The notes under the pieces were generated by a model. That model saw only the letters and a program-made list of their open reading frames with translations, did no database searches and was not told the origin of the DNA. The translations under genes and the position numbers were made by a program. This document shows, piece by piece, positions 7,972-17,036 of a stretch of 64,000 nucleotides of DNA. How positions within the stretch are numbered: the stretch's first letter is position 1; each line of letters begins with the position of its first letter. The stretch lies in assembly GCF_021495345.1 (NCBI RefSeq), contig NZ_CP099397.1:2232001-2296000 (forward strand). Direction: 5' to 3'. The stretch is from Pseudomonas hydrolytica. Lineage in GTDB: Bacteria > Pseudomonadota > Gammaproteobacteria > Pseudomonadales > Pseudomonadaceae.

Positions 7972-8648
7972 ACAGACTCCAACAGGGCTTGCGCCTAGCG
8001 CTGGCCACCGTGGTTTTCGTCAGTGCGCTGTTGGCGCTGCCCCTGAGCATGGCGTGGGGCGCGACGACGTCGGCGGCGCCCGTGCAAGGCGTGCGCCCGG
8101 CCAGCTGGGCACAGCCACTGGACAGCCGCATCAACCTGTATCGCATGACGCCTGATCTGTACCGCAGCGCATTGCCTGCGGCGCGGGACTGGCCGCAACT
8201 GCAGGCGCTCGGCATCGCCACGGTGATCAACTTCTATCAGCGCGGCGACGAGCAATGGTTGGGTGATCCGCGCGTTCATCAGGTACACCTGCCGTTGCGC
8301 ACTGATCGTATCGATGACACCGATGTCATCGAGGTGCTGCGCAGCATCCGCCAGGCGCAGAGTCGCGGCACGGTACTGATTCATTGCAAGCATGGGCAAA
8401 ACCGTACCGGGCTGATCGCCGCCCTGTACCGGGTGATCTACCAGAACTGGAGCAAGGAACAGGCATTGGCAGAAATGCGCGGTGGCGGTTTTGGCGGCGA
8501 AGAGCGTATGGGCGACGCCGAGCGCTACCTGCGCGACGCCGACATTCCGGCGTTGCGTTCAGCATTGGCCACAGGCGCCTGTAGCACCAGCGCATGGGCG
8601 CTGTGCGCGCTAAAGGATCGGCTGCTCGGCGTAATCGAGGGGGTATGA
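7968..8648 (+). CDS. Secreted dual-specificity phosphatase family protein
   Basis: A 226-residue protein whose phosphatase loop HCKHGQNRTG carries the CX5R catalytic Cys140 and Arg146 of the tyrosine/dual-specificity phosphatase superfamily. The N-terminus has a typical signal peptide or anchor (about residues 8-31, ending near AWGATTSA), so the catalytic domain is predicted to be periplasmic. Members of this superfamily such as PTPMT1 act on lipid phosphates, and the PAP2 and LtaS-like neighbours favour a lipid or glycan phosphate over a protein substrate. The start codon overlaps the PAP2 stop (ATGA), indicating translational coupling. Confidence 0.85.
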   Translation: MNRLQQGLRLALATVVFVSALLALPLSMAWGATTSAAPVQGVRPASWAQPLDSRINLYRMTPDLYRSALPAARDWPQLQALGIATVINFYQRGDEQWLGDPRVHQVHLPLRTDRIDDTDVIEVLRSIRQAQSRGTVLIHCKHGQNRTGLIAALYRVIYQNWSKEQALAEMRGGGFGGEERMGDAERYLRDADIPALRSALATGACSTSAWALCALKDRLLGVIEGV

Positions 8649-8652
8649 AGTC

Positions 8653-9003
8653 ATGAAGGTCGCGCGTTTGCTGATCTGTGGCCTGTCGTTGCTGGTCTTG
8701 CTGGGGTGTCAGAGCCTGCGCGAGCAGATGCTGGCAGAGAACTATCCGCCGACCTTCGTCGACGGCTTCGAGGACGGTTGCAGCAGTGGGCGTTCGGCTG
8801 TTGGCCCGCTCGGTCAGTTCGACAAGGACGTGCCACGTTACATGGCCGAGCCGCTGTATGCCCGCGGCTGGGAGGATGGCTTCCGCCAATGCGAAGACGT
8901 GCAGCGCATCGATGACTGGCAGGCGCGTCGGGAGGAGCAGTGGCGCGATGACGAATGGCGACACCACGTCGACCAGGCGATGGCCAAGGCTCTGCGTCGT
9001 TAG
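8653..9003 (+). CDS. Small lipoprotein of unknown function
   Basis: A 116-residue protein with a lipobox (LVLLGC, acylated Cys19) and no residue at +2 that would clearly retain it in the inner membrane, so outer-membrane anchoring is likely. The mature part contains two similar short segments, GFEDGCSSG and GWEDGFRQC, each with a Cys, and a highly charged C-terminus. I do not recognise a family. It starts four bases after the phosphatase stop and is the last gene of the LtaS-like/PAP2/phosphatase operon, so it probably supports the same envelope process. Confidence 0.75.
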   Translation: MKVARLLICGLSLLVLLGCQSLREQMLAENYPPTFVDGFEDGCSSGRSAVGPLGQFDKDVPRYMAEPLYARGWEDGFRQCEDVQRIDDWQARREEQWRDDEWRHHVDQAMAKALRR

Positions 9004-9022
9004 AAATTTCTTTATGTCCTTA

Positions 9023-9049
9023 TCAAGAGCGACTGAATCGCGTCGATAA
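9023..9049 (+). promoter_or_regulatory. Candidate FliA (sigma-28) promoter for the chemoreceptor
   Basis: TCAAGAGC (9023-9030), eleven bases, then GTCGATAA (9042-9049). The -10 matches seven of eight positions of the FliA consensus GCCGATAA and the spacing is exactly the canonical 11; the -35 is weaker (four of eight). Chemoreceptor genes are typical FliA targets. Confidence 0.5.
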
Positions 9050-9061
9050 GAAAGAAGGGAT

Positions 9062-9115
9062 TAGGGTCTGTTGTCGTTTCGCGCACGGCTCGCGTCGAAA
9101 CGGCAACAGACCCTA
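9062..9115. repeat. MITE-like near-perfect inverted repeat
   Basis: Two 20-base arms (9062-9081 and 9096-9115) beginning TAGGGTCTGTTG pair with one mismatch around a 14-base loop. The outermost TA on each side could be a target duplication, as made by IS630/Tc1-type transposases, leaving GGGTCTG...CAGACCC termini. There is no coding capacity. It lies in the leader between the candidate FliA promoter and the chemoreceptor start. Confidence 0.65.
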
Positions 9116-9190
9116 GTACAATCTCTGAAGGTCTTTTGCCAAGTGCGGCGAAGGATGTCTCGATTTCTGCGCGCAATGGGAGTTGCAAAA

Positions 9191-10816
9191 ATGTCGCTGC
9201 GTAATCTTTCTATCGCACCACGGGCTGCTTTGGGATTCGGTCTAGTAGCTTTGCTGGTGTTGCTGCTTGGGGCTTTTTCGCTGTTGCAGATGAGCGAGAT
9301 GCGCAAGCAGTCCGAGGCAGTCGATCAGCATTGGCTGCCAAGTATGATGGCGCTGGGGGAGGTCAGCCAGGACATCCTGCGTCTGCGTGCCGTGACGCTG
9401 CGGCTGATGCTCAACCGTGACCCTGATGAGCTTCAGAGGAACCTGCGCCTTGCCGATGAACTGCGTACTGAGTTGAGTGCGGCTGACTCTTCGTATCAAA
9501 AGCTTATCTCCGGTAGTGAGGAGCGTAGCCTTTACGAGGTTTTTCGCCGAGCCGAAGCGGCCTACTTGCAGGAGCAGGGCAAGATCGTTGCCTTCATTCG
9601 CCAAGGTAACTTCGACGATGCCATTGCCGTGACCCGTGGCACGCTTAATCAACATGCCGATGATATGGCGCGTGCTCTAACTGATCTTTCCGAGCTGAAC
9701 CGCAAGGGCGCTATGGAGGCAGCTCGCAAGGCTGGGCAGGTGTTCGATTCGGCGCGTACCTGGGTAGTGGTGATGATGGCACTGGCGGCGCTGGCTACCG
9801 TGGGCCTGGCACTGCTGCTGACCCGTAGCATCGTCGCGCCGCTGACGGAGGCGGTACGTCTTGCCGAGGTAGTGGCGTCGGGTGATCTGACCCAGAGCAT
9901 CCACGTCGAGGGCCGTGACGAGCCGGCACGGCTGCTAAACGCCCTGAAAAGCATGCAGCAGAGCCTGCGTAACACCATTCAGAGCATCGCCGACTCGTCC
10001 AATCAACTGGCATCGGCATCCGAAGAATTGCATGCGGTGACCGAAGATTCGACTCGCGGCCTGCATCAGCAGAACACCGAGATCGAACAGGCTGCTACGG
10101 CAGTCAACGAGATGACTGCCGCGGTCGAAGAGGTCGCGCGCAATGCTGTGAGCACCTCCGAGGCATCGCGCGAATCCAATGCTACGGCGCAGCAGGGGCG
10201 CGAGCAGGTGCGCCAGACCGTGAGCTCGATCAGTCAGCTGGCCGATGATGTAAATGGCACCGCGGGTGAGGTCGAGAAGTTGGCCGAGCGGGTCCGTGAG
10301 ATCAGCAAGGTGCTTGACGTGATCCGCTCCATCGCCGAGCAGACCAACCTGTTGGCGCTCAACGCTGCCATCGAGGCGGCGCGGGCCGGTGATGCGGGAC
10401 GAGGCTTCGCAGTAGTGGCTGACGAGGTGCGTGCGCTGGCGCATCGCACTCAGCAATCCACGCAGGAGATCGAGCAGATGATCGGTGCCATTCAAAGCGG
10501 CACCGATCAGGCGGTCGGTTCGATGCAGAGCAGCAACAATCGCGCCCGCTCCACCCTTGAGGTGGCCCAGGCTGCGGGCGCGGCGCTGGAGTTGATCACT
10601 CAGGCGATCTCCTCGATCAACGAGCGCAATCTGGTGATTGCCAGCGCGTCGGAGGAGCAGGCTCAGGTGGCGAGGGAGGTGGATCGCAATCTGGTTAATA
10701 TTCGCGATCTGTCGCTGCAGAGTTCGGCGGGTGCCAACCAGACCAGTGCGGCTAGCCAGGAGCTGTCGCGTCTGGCGATCGACCTGAACAACCTGGTAGC
10801 GCGTTTCAAGGTCTGA
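9191..10816 (+). CDS. Methyl-accepting chemotaxis protein (4-helix-bundle sensor)
   Basis: A 541-residue chemoreceptor: first membrane segment at about residues 12-32, a periplasmic domain of about 160 residues that looks like the four-helix-bundle type, a second segment at about 192-211, HAMP, and a cytoplasmic signalling hairpin with the invariant tip [18 protein letters not shown] near residue 385. There is no C-terminal CheR-binding pentapeptide. The ligand is unknown. ATG 9191 is preceded by GGAG at eight bases; an upstream ATG at 9176 lacks such a site. The leader holds a candidate FliA promoter and a MITE-like hairpin. An AT-richer 5' region than its neighbours is noticeable. Confidence 0.92.
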   Translation: MSLRNLSIAPRAALGFGLVALLVLLLGAFSLLQMSEMRKQSEAVDQHWLPSMMALGEVSQDILRLRAVTLRLMLNRDPDELQRNLRLADELRTELSAADSSYQKLISGSEERSLYEVFRRAEAAYLQEQGKIVAFIRQGNFDDAIAVTRGTLNQHADDMARALTDLSELNRKGAMEAARKAGQVFDSARTWVVVMMALAALATVGLALLLTRSIVAPLTEAVRLAEVVASGDLTQSIHVEGRDEPARLLNALKSMQQSLRNTIQSIADSSNQLASASEELHAVTEDSTRGLHQQNTEIEQAATAVNEMTAAVEEVARNAVSTSEASRESNATAQQGREQVRQTVSSISQLADDVNGTAGEVEKLAERVREISKVLDVIRSIAEQTNLLALNAAIEAARAGDAGRGFAVVADEVRALAHRTQQSTQEIEQMIGAIQSGTDQAVGSMQSSNNRARSTLEVAQAAGAALELITQAISSINERNLVIASASEEQAQVAREVDRNLVNIRDLSLQSSAGANQTSAASQELSRLAIDLNNLVARFKV

Positions 10817-10829
10817 GGCACGGCCATTT

Positions 10830-10851
10830 CCCCTCCCGCCAGCGGGAGGGG
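10830..10851. repeat. Palindromic hairpin (REP-like)
   Basis: Ten-base perfect arms CCCCTCCCGC and GCGGGAGGGG around a two-base loop, just after the chemoreceptor stop. The sequence resembles the CCCTCTCCC type palindrome found between muxB and muxC in this window. Confidence 0.55.
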
Positions 10852-10870
10852 GAGTAAAGCAGCACGAACG

Positions 10871-10900
10871 AAAACGGCGCCCGAAGGCGCCGTTTTCTTT
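10871..10900. terminator. Bidirectional intrinsic terminator
   Basis: AAAACGGCGCC (10871-10881), loop CGAA, GGCGCCGTTTT (10886-10896), then CTTT. Seven GC-rich pairs flanked by A and T runs allow it to work in both directions between the convergent chemoreceptor and fabB genes. Confidence 0.9.
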
Positions 10901-10913
10901 ACCGTGGCAGCTG

Positions 10914-12134
10914 TTACTTACCGGTCCAGCGCTTGAGCACCAGGGTGGCGTTGGTGCCACCGAAGCCGAAGCTGTTGCTCATCACGGTGTCGAGCTTGGC
11001 GTTCTCGACAGTGGTGAGCTGGATCGGCATGTCGGCCACTTCCGGGTCGAGCTCGTCGATGTTGGCCGACGCGGCGATGAAGTTGCCTTCCATCATCAGC
11101 ATGCAGTAGATCGCTTCCTGCACGCCGGCAGCGCCCAGGCTGTGGCCGGACAGGCTCTTGGTCGAGCTGATGGCCGGGGCCTTGTCGCCGAATACGGCAC
11201 GCACGCCTTTGATTTCCGCAACGTCGCCAACCGGAGTCGAGGTGCCGTGGGTGTTGAGGTAATCGATGGGGGTGTCGACAGTAGCCAGCGCCTGCTGCAT
11301 GCAGCGGATCGCGCCTTCGCCGCTCGGAGCGACCATGTCGTAACCGTCGCTGGTGGCGCCGTAACCGACGATTTCCGCGTAGATCTTGGCGCCGCGAGCC
11401 AGAGCGTGTTCCAGCTCCTCGACCACCACCATGCCGCCGCCACCGGCGATGACGAAACCGTCACGCTTGGCGTCGTAGGCGCGCGAGGCCTTTTCCGGGG
11501 TTTCGTTGTACTGGGTGGAGAGGGCACCCATGGCGTCGAACAGGCAGCTCTGGCTCCAGTGCTCTTCTTCGCCGCCACCGGCGAAGACCACGTCCTGTTT
11601 GCCCAGCTGGATCTGCTCCATGGCCTGGCCGATGCAATGCGCACTGGTGGCGCAGGCCGAGGAGATTGAGAAGTTGACGCCCTTGATCTTGAACGGAGTC
11701 GCCAGGCACGCCGATACGGTGCTGCCCATGGTGCGGGTCACGCGGTATGGGCCGATGCGCTTGACGCCTTTTTCGCGCAGGGTATCGATGGCTTCCATCT
11801 GGTTGACGGTGGAAGCGCCACCGGAACCGGCGATCAGGCCGGTACGCGGATTGGAAACCTGCTCTTCGCTGAGGCCGGCATCCTTGATCGCCTGCTCCAT
11901 GGACAGGTAGGCGAAGGCGGCGGCGTCGCCCATGAAACGGTAGACCTTGCGGTCGATCAGCTCTTCCAGGTTCAGGTCGACCGAGCCGGAGACCTGGCTG
12001 CGCAGGCCCATCTCGGCATAGGACGGGTTGAAGCGGATGCCCGACTTGCCGGCGCGCAGGCTGGCGGCTACGGCTTCTTTGTCAGTGCCCAGGCAGGAAA
12101 CGATGCCCAGACCGGTGATCACTACACGACGCAT
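10914..12134 (-). CDS. fabB: Beta-ketoacyl-ACP synthase I
   Basis: A 406-residue thiolase-fold condensing enzyme of unsaturated fatty acid synthesis. The active-site Cys161 lies in SSACATSAH, with the two catalytic His residues in [11 protein letters not shown] and GHSLGAAG. FabB elongates the cis-3-decenoyl-ACP made by FabA. The ATG at 12134 gives the standard length; an upstream TTG is only two codons away and unlikely. It follows fabA after 11 bases in the usual fabAB operon, which in P. aeruginosa is controlled by the TetR-type regulator DesT. Confidence 0.97.
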   Translation of the reverse strand: MRRVVITGLGIVSCLGTDKEAVAASLRAGKSGIRFNPSYAEMGLRSQVSGSVDLNLEELIDRKVYRFMGDAAAFAYLSMEQAIKDAGLSEEQVSNPRTGLIAGSGGASTVNQMEAIDTLREKGVKRIGPYRVTRTMGSTVSACLATPFKIKGVNFSISSACATSAHCIGQAMEQIQLGKQDVVFAGGGEEEHWSQSCLFDAMGALSTQYNETPEKASRAYDAKRDGFVIAGGGGMVVVEELEHALARGAKIYAEIVGYGATSDGYDMVAPSGEGAIRCMQQALATVDTPIDYLNTHGTSTPVGDVAEIKGVRAVFGDKAPAISSTKSLSGHSLGAAGVQEAIYCMLMMEGNFIAASANIDELDPEVADMPIQLTTVENAKLDTVMSNSFGFGGTNATLVLKRWTGK

Positions 12135-12145
12135 GTGCAAGTCCT

Positions 12146-12661
12146 TCAGAAACTGTCGGTGGAGGTGAACAGGCCGACGCGCAGGCCTTCGGCGCTATAA
12201 ATTTCGCGACCGTCGACGGCTACGGTGCCATCGGCGATGCCGAGGATCAGCGAGCGGTTGATGGTGCGCTTGATGTGGATGTTGTAGGTGACCTTCTTGG
12301 CGGTCGGCAGGACCTGGCCGAAGAATTTCACCTCACCGCTGCCCAGAGCGCGGCCGCGGCCCGGGTTGCCCTGCCAGCCAAGGTAGAAACCGACCAGCTG
12401 CCACATGGCGTCGAGGCCGAGGCAGCCGGGCATGACCGGGTCGCCTTCGAAATGGCAGCCGAAGAACCACAGGTCCGGATTGATGTCGAGCTCAGCGACG
12501 ATTTCGCCCTTGCCGTGCTTGCCGCCGGTCTCGCTGATGTGAACGATGCGATCGATCATCAGCATGTTCGGGGCGGGCAGTTGCGCGTTCCCCGGACCGA
12601 ACAGTTCGCCACGGCTGCAGGCGAGCAGGTCTTCCCGGGTGTAGGCGTTTTGTCTTGTCAT
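12146..12661 (-). CDS. fabA: 3-hydroxydecanoyl-ACP dehydratase/isomerase
   Basis: A 171-residue hot-dog enzyme, full length. The catalytic His70 ([14 protein letters not shown]) and Asp84 (GLDAMWQ) are present. It dehydrates 3-hydroxydecanoyl-ACP and isomerises the product, the step that commits acyl chains to unsaturated fatty acids in anaerobic-type synthesis. It is first gene of the fabA-fabB operon. A palindromic element at 12789-12813 lies about 135 bases upstream and may carry transcriptional control. Confidence 0.97.
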   Translation of the reverse strand: MTRQNAYTREDLLACSRGELFGPGNAQLPAPNMLMIDRIVHISETGGKHGKGEIVAELDINPDLWFFGCHFEGDPVMPGCLGLDAMWQLVGFYLGWQGNPGRGRALGSGEVKFFGQVLPTAKKVTYNIHIKRTINRSLILGIADGTVAVDGREIYSAEGLRVGLFTSTDSF

Positions 12662-12788
12662 GCGAGCTCCTCAATTGTCCCCACGCTTCTAAGGCTGGGC
12701 GAATCGTCCTGGCCGGCCACGCCTGGGTAGGCGTCTGCCGGCAGCCTAGTCATAGACTGTTGCGTTGTGGTGAAAGTCACAGCGCAGT

Positions 12789-12813
12789 GAGTACAGTTGT
12801 ACTCTGCTGTACT
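12789..12813 (-). promoter_or_regulatory. Palindromic operator candidate upstream of fabA
   Basis: GAGTACA-GT-TGTACTC (12789-12804) is an inverted repeat with seven-base arms, and a further TGTACT copy follows at 12808-12813, ten bases after the previous one. Three TGTACT-type half-sites in 25 bases in the fabA leader suggest a dimeric regulator. The sequence does not match a consensus I know with certainty. Confidence 0.5.
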
Positions 12814-12875
12814 GGCATTGTCACAGGCACAGCAGTTTCTCCTTGTAACCCTGCGCCGTCACGGAAGCCACTCGC

Positions 12876-14771
12876 CTATGGTCGGGCTGGCAGCCAGCGC
12901 TCCAGGATGCGTTGCAGGTCTGCTCTTTTGAATGGTTTGGCCAGGTAATCGTTCATTCCAGCCGCCAGGCAGGCCTCCCGGTCGCCCTGCAGGGCATTGG
13001 CGGTGAGGGCGATGATGGGTATCTGCTGGCCGCCGGCCTGCTGGCGGATGCGCCGCGTCGCTTCATAGCCGTCCATCAGCGGCAGGCGGCAGTCCATGAG
13101 AATGGCTGCATAGACATGCTGGGCAACGCTCTGCAGCGCCTGCTGGCCGTCGCCGACCAGGCTGACCTGATAGCCCAGGCTGCGCAGCATGGCCTCGATC
13201 ACGGTCTGGTTGACCGGGTTGTCCTCCACCAGCAGTACGGCCTGGCCGTCACCGCTGGCGGGGGCGGGGTGGGCGCCGCTCTGCACCTGCCTGCTTTGCT
13301 CGCAGAACGGCAGCGGAATCTCCAGGGTGAACACCGAGCCCTTGCCCAGCTGGCTTTCCGCCTGCAGGGTGCCCCCCATGCGTTCGGCCAGCGTGCGAGC
13401 GATGGGCAGACCGAGACCGGTGCCGCCATAGCGACGCGAAATCGAGGTGTCGGCCTGCTGGAAGGCGTCGAACATGTGCTCCAGGCGCTCGGCATCGATG
13501 CCGATGCCGCTGTCGTGCACGGCGCAGGTGAACCACAGCACCTGGTCGTCCAGTGGCTGCCAGCGGGTCTCGACGCGAATCTGTCCTTCCTCGGTGAACT
13601 TCAGCGCATTGCCGATCAGGTTGACCAGGATCTGGCGGATGCGGGTGGGGTCGCCGCGCACTTCGAGCTGCTGCAGGCCCGGCTGGGTTTCCAGCAGCAG
13701 TTGCAGGCCCCGCTGCTGGGCGCTGTGCTGGAACACCTGCACCGAGCCCTGCAGCAGCTCCAGCAGGTTGAAGGGGATGGCTTCGAGCTCCAGCGCGCCG
13801 CGTTCAATGCGCGAGAAGTCGAGGATGTCGTTGATAACCTTGAGCAGATGCTCGGTGGATTCGGTGGCCAGGGCGGCGTACTCGGTCTGCTCGTCGTTGA
13901 GGCTGGTGGTTTCCAGCAACTGCAGCATGCCCAGCACGCCGTTCATCGGTGTGCGCAGTTCGTGGCTCATCATCGCCAGGAAGTCGGACTTGGCACGGTT
14001 GGCCTGCTCCGATTCCTCGCGGGCCTGGATCAGTTCGGCAATCGCCTGTTGCTGCTCGCGGCCGCTCTGCTCCAGGGCGCAGGCGAGGTTGTTGATATGC
14101 CGGGCGAGATCGGTCAGCTCGTCGTTGCCGCGTTCGATCAGCGAGGGCCGGTAATCGCCGCTCTGGATGCGCTCCAGCGCCTGGCCCATGGCGCTCAGGG
14201 GCTGCGCCAGGCGCCGGGCCAGGCGTCTGGCGAGAAGAAAGGTCAGCAGCAGGGCGAACAGCGACAGAACCCCGGCCTTGAGCAGGATTTCCTGCTGACG
14301 GGTGCTGAAGGTGTCATTGGATATGCCTACGATCACCCGACCCAGATAGCCGTCGCCGAGTGACCTGCCCGGCGGCAATGGCCATTCACGGCCTGGCGGA
14401 CCTTGCAAGTGAATCGGTGCCTGAAATACCTCCACCTGCGCGGTGCTGTGCCCCTGCTCCTTGGGGCGTTCGACGTAGACCAGGATGTTGTCGTCGCGGT
14501 CGCGCACCTCGGCAAAGCGCACGTCGGGAGTGCTCAAGGTGGCCCGTAGCAGGCTTTCCAGGGTGTTCAGATTGTCATTGAGCACGCCGTACTGGGTGGC
14601 GGGCGCGAGCTGGTTGGCAATCAATTGACCGGTATGACCCTGCTCCAGACGCAGATCCTGCAGGCGGGTGAAGGTGAGAAAACCGGTCAGCAGCAGCGTC
14701 AGCAGCAGGGCGGGGCCCACGCTGATCAGCTGGGTGCGGGTGTGAATGTTCCAGCCGCGACGCTGGTTCAT
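12876..14771 (-). CDS. Hybrid sensor histidine kinase (PA1611-like)
   Basis: A 631-residue hybrid kinase: N-terminal membrane segment (about 15-35), periplasmic domain, second segment (about 150-170), HAMP, HisKA with [15 protein letters not shown], HATPase with NLIGNALKF and [10 protein letters not shown], and a C-terminal receiver with the Asp in [15 protein letters not shown]. There is no Hpt domain. In PAO1 the gene next to fabAB is PA1611, which signals through HptB and interacts with RetS in the Gac network; by position and architecture this is its orthologue. The ATG at 14771 precedes the membrane segment; the longer open frame upstream is non-coding leader. Confidence 0.87.
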   Translation of the reverse strand: MNQRRGWNIHTRTQLISVGPALLLTLLLTGFLTFTRLQDLRLEQGHTGQLIANQLAPATQYGVLNDNLNTLESLLRATLSTPDVRFAEVRDRDDNILVYVERPKEQGHSTAQVEVFQAPIHLQGPPGREWPLPPGRSLGDGYLGRVIVGISNDTFSTRQQEILLKAGVLSLFALLLTFLLARRLARRLAQPLSAMGQALERIQSGDYRPSLIERGNDELTDLARHINNLACALEQSGREQQQAIAELIQAREESEQANRAKSDFLAMMSHELRTPMNGVLGMLQLLETTSLNDEQTEYAALATESTEHLLKVINDILDFSRIERGALELEAIPFNLLELLQGSVQVFQHSAQQRGLQLLLETQPGLQQLEVRGDPTRIRQILVNLIGNALKFTEEGQIRVETRWQPLDDQVLWFTCAVHDSGIGIDAERLEHMFDAFQQADTSISRRYGGTGLGLPIARTLAERMGGTLQAESQLGKGSVFTLEIPLPFCEQSRQVQSGAHPAPASGDGQAVLLVEDNPVNQTVIEAMLRSLGYQVSLVGDGQQALQSVAQHVYAAILMDCRLPLMDGYEATRRIRQQAGGQQIPIIALTANALQGDREACLAAGMNDYLAKPFKRADLQRILERWLPARP

Positions 14772-14966
14772 GGTTGTACCGTCCCTGGAAAGCGGCGCTA
14801 CTGCCTGGCGAGAGGCGCAGGGCGGGGGCAAGGGGCTGCCTGTGGGCACGAATCGTCCTTGGCAATTGACGTCAGGCTGGCATGTTAACCGACCCGCCAT
14901 TGTTTGCCAGCTTCCGGCGCTTGCAGTCTGCGGTAATTCGCGTTTGCCGTCCGGCACGCTGAACTT

Positions 14967-15000
14967 TTGCCCTGGCCGGTCACTCTCGGCTCCGTATAAT
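14967..15000 (+). promoter_or_regulatory. Candidate sigma-70 promoter of gpsA
   Basis: A perfect TATAAT (14995-15000) lies 42 bases before the gpsA start codon. The best -35-like hexamer, TTGCCC (14967-14972), is 22 bases upstream of it, which is too far for an ideal promoter, so the -35 is uncertain. Confidence 0.45.
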
Positions 15001-15042
15001 GCCTGCAGACCGCCATCGCGCATGGCTTCATTCGGAAGAGAT

Positions 15043-16065
15043 ATGACAGAGCTCCAACCCATTGCCGTACTCGGCGGCGGCAGCTTCGGCACCGCCCTGG
15101 CCAATCTGCTGGCGGAAAACGGCCAGCGCGTCCTGCAATGGATGCGCGACCCCGAGCAGGCCGAGCAGATGCGCCGCAGTGGCGAGAATCCGCGCTACCT
15201 CAAGGGCGTCAAGCTGCATCCGGGCATCGAGCCGACCAGCGACCTCGGTGCCGCGCTGCAGCAGGCCGAGCTGGTTTTTGTCGCGCTGCCGTCCAGCGCG
15301 TTGCGCGATGCCTTGCAGCCGGTGGCGGCGCAGCTGTCCGGCAAGATGCTGGTCAGCACCACCAAGGGCATCGAAGCCAGGACCTTCAAGCTGATGAGCG
15401 AGATTCTCGAGGAGATCGCTCCCGATGCCCGCATTGGTGTGCTGTCCGGGCCGAACCTGGCCAAGGAGGTGGCCGACCATGCGCTGACCGCCACGGTGAT
15501 CGCCAGCGAGGACGAAGAGCTGTGCCTGCGTGTCCAGCAGGCGCTGCATGGGCGAACCTTCCGCGTCTATGCCAGTGCCGACCGCTTTGGCGTCGAGCTC
15601 GGCGGCGCGCTGAAGAATGTCTACGCCATCATGTCCGGCATGGCCGCGGCGCTCGGCATGGGCGAGAACACCAAGAGCATGCTGATCACCCGTGCGCTGG
15701 CGGAGATGACCCGCTTCGCCGTCAAGCTGGGCGCCAACCCCATGACCTTCCTCGGCCTGGCCGGCGTGGGCGATCTGATCGTTACCTGTTCTTCGCCGAA
15801 AAGCCGCAACTATCAGGTCGGCTTCGCCCTGGGCGAGGGGCTGAGCCTGGACGAGGCGGTGCAACGCCTCGGCGAGGTCGCCGAAGGGGTCAATACTCTG
15901 AAGGTCCTCAAGGCGCGTGCCGAGGAACTGGAGGTGTACATGCCGCTGGTCGCGGGGCTGCATGCCGTGCTGTTCGAGGGGCGTACGCTGGCTCAGGTGA
16001 TCGAACTGTTGATGCGCGGCGAGCCCAAGACCGATGTCGATTTCATCCCCACTGCCGGTTTCTGA
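15043..16065 (+). CDS. gpsA: Glycerol-3-phosphate dehydrogenase [NAD(P)+]
   Basis: A 340-residue cytoplasmic enzyme that reduces dihydroxyacetone phosphate to sn-glycerol-3-phosphate for phospholipid synthesis. The N-terminal Rossmann motif is [15 protein letters not shown]; the catalytic Lys lies in [18 protein letters not shown] and GDLIVTCSS are family signatures. The start follows AAGAG, and upstream frame extension is non-coding. It begins a three-gene run with a DUF4389 gene and sixA, the order also found in PAO1. Confidence 0.97.
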   Translation: MTELQPIAVLGGGSFGTALANLLAENGQRVLQWMRDPEQAEQMRRSGENPRYLKGVKLHPGIEPTSDLGAALQQAELVFVALPSSALRDALQPVAAQLSGKMLVSTTKGIEARTFKLMSEILEEIAPDARIGVLSGPNLAKEVADHALTATVIASEDEELCLRVQQALHGRTFRVYASADRFGVELGGALKNVYAIMSGMAAALGMGENTKSMLITRALAEMTRFAVKLGANPMTFLGLAGVGDLIVTCSSPKSRNYQVGFALGEGLSLDEAVQRLGEVAEGVNTLKVLKARAEELEVYMPLVAGLHAVLFEGRTLAQVIELLMRGEPKTDVDFIPTAGF

Positions 16066-16093
16066 ACCGGCAGCCAATCAAGGAGAGTGAGTC

Positions 16094-16441
16094 ATGAGCG
16101 ATGAAAAGCGGGAACTGGAACGCGAGTCGATTCTGCTGCGCATTCTGTGGATGGTGATCTTCGTCATCGTCTGGCAGCTGGCTGAACTGCTGCTCGGTGC
16201 CGTGGTTCTGCTGCAGCTGGGCTACCGCCTGTTCTACGGCGCACCGAATGCCGGTCTGCTGGGCTTTGGCGACAGCCTCAGCCAGTACCTGGCGCAGATC
16301 GGTCGTTTCGGCACCTTCAACACCGATGAAAAACCCTGGCCGTTCGCCGACTGGCCGACGCCTCGCGCTCCGGAAGGCGAGGCTGCGCACAGCATTCCAC
16401 CGGCGCCGCATCCGGTGCGTGACGAGGAGCCGAAGCTGTGA
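16094..16441 (+). CDS. DUF4389 membrane protein
   Basis: A 115-residue protein with one or two hydrophobic segments (about residues 15-48), the FYGAPNAGLLGFGDSLSQYLAQIGRF signature region of DUF4389, and a Pro-rich cytoplasmic tail. The function of the family is unknown. It follows gpsA by 28 bases, has a good GGAG site, and its stop overlaps the GTG of sixA (GTGA), so all three are likely one operon. Confidence 0.85.
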   Translation: MSDEKRELERESILLRILWMVIFVIVWQLAELLLGAVVLLQLGYRLFYGAPNAGLLGFGDSLSQYLAQIGRFGTFNTDEKPWPFADWPTPRAPEGEAAHSIPPAPHPVRDEEPKL

Positions 16442-16896
16442 GGCTTTGGCTGCTGCGTCACGGCCAGGCCGAGCCGCAGGCAGCCAGTGACGCCGCGCGC
16501 GAGCTCACTGCCCACGGCCGCGAAGAGGTGCGCCAAGCCGCCGCCCAGTTGGCCGGGCGCCCCCTCACGGCGATTCTTGCCAGCCCCTACGTACGCGCTC
16601 AGCAAACCGCCGAACTGGTGCGGGGCGCGCTGGGCTTTGCCGGCAAGGTGGGCACCGTACCTTGGCTGACGCCGGACAGCGACCCGCGCGAGGTGCTCAA
16701 GTACCTCGACGAGCGCGCCGGTGCCGAGGTGCTGCTGGTCAGCCACCAGCCCCTGATCGGCGCCCTCGGTGGTTTGCTGGTGCACGGTCACCGCCAGGAT
16801 CCGTTGCCGATGCGCACCGCCAGCCTGGCCGAGCTGGAGGGTGACATACCCGCCGCCGGGCTGATGGAGCTGCTGGCGCTGATTCATCCGCGCTGA
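16438..16896 (+). CDS. sixA: Phosphohistidine phosphatase SixA
   Basis: A 152-residue histidine-phosphatase protein with the RHG motif (residues 7-9, catalytic His8) and the second His in LLVSHQPLIG. SixA removes phosphate from His of signalling proteins, for example NPr or Hpt domains. GTG is used as start, overlapping the DUF4389 stop by four bases. Its proximity to a hybrid kinase gene is seen in P. aeruginosa too, but a direct link is not shown. Confidence 0.9.
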   Translation: MRLWLLRHGQAEPQAASDAARELTAHGREEVRQAAAQLAGRPLTAILASPYVRAQQTAELVRGALGFAGKVGTVPWLTPDSDPREVLKYLDERAGAEVLLVSHQPLIGALGGLLVHGHRQDPLPMRTASLAELEGDIPAAGLMELLALIHPR

Positions 16897-16953
16897 GCGC
16901 GCTGCCTGCGGCTTTGGCCGGAAAGCCGGGCTGCCGAGGAAACATTTCTTAAC

Positions 16954-17005
16954 TTGCACCTCCCCTGTCTGCGTGGAATAGTCGACCAAGCAAGTGCTTG
17001 GTCGA
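16954..17005 (+). promoter_or_regulatory. Promoter with a 24-bp palindromic operator before the acyl-CoA synthetase
   Basis: TCGACCAAGC (16982-16991), four bases, GCTTGGTCGA (16996-17005): perfect ten-base arms. It starts at the end of a plausible promoter, TTGCAC (16954-16959), 17 bases, AATAGT (16977-16982), so a bound repressor would cover the start site. TetR-family fatty-acid regulators commonly use sites of this size and symmetry. Confidence 0.6.
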
Positions 17006-17036
17006 TTCCTACAAAAACAACAAAGGAGGAAGCCCT

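Noticed and set aside
13189..14363. Overlapping plus-strand frames inside the hybrid kinase gene
   Set aside because: They are shadows; all kinase and receiver motifs are intact on the minus strand.
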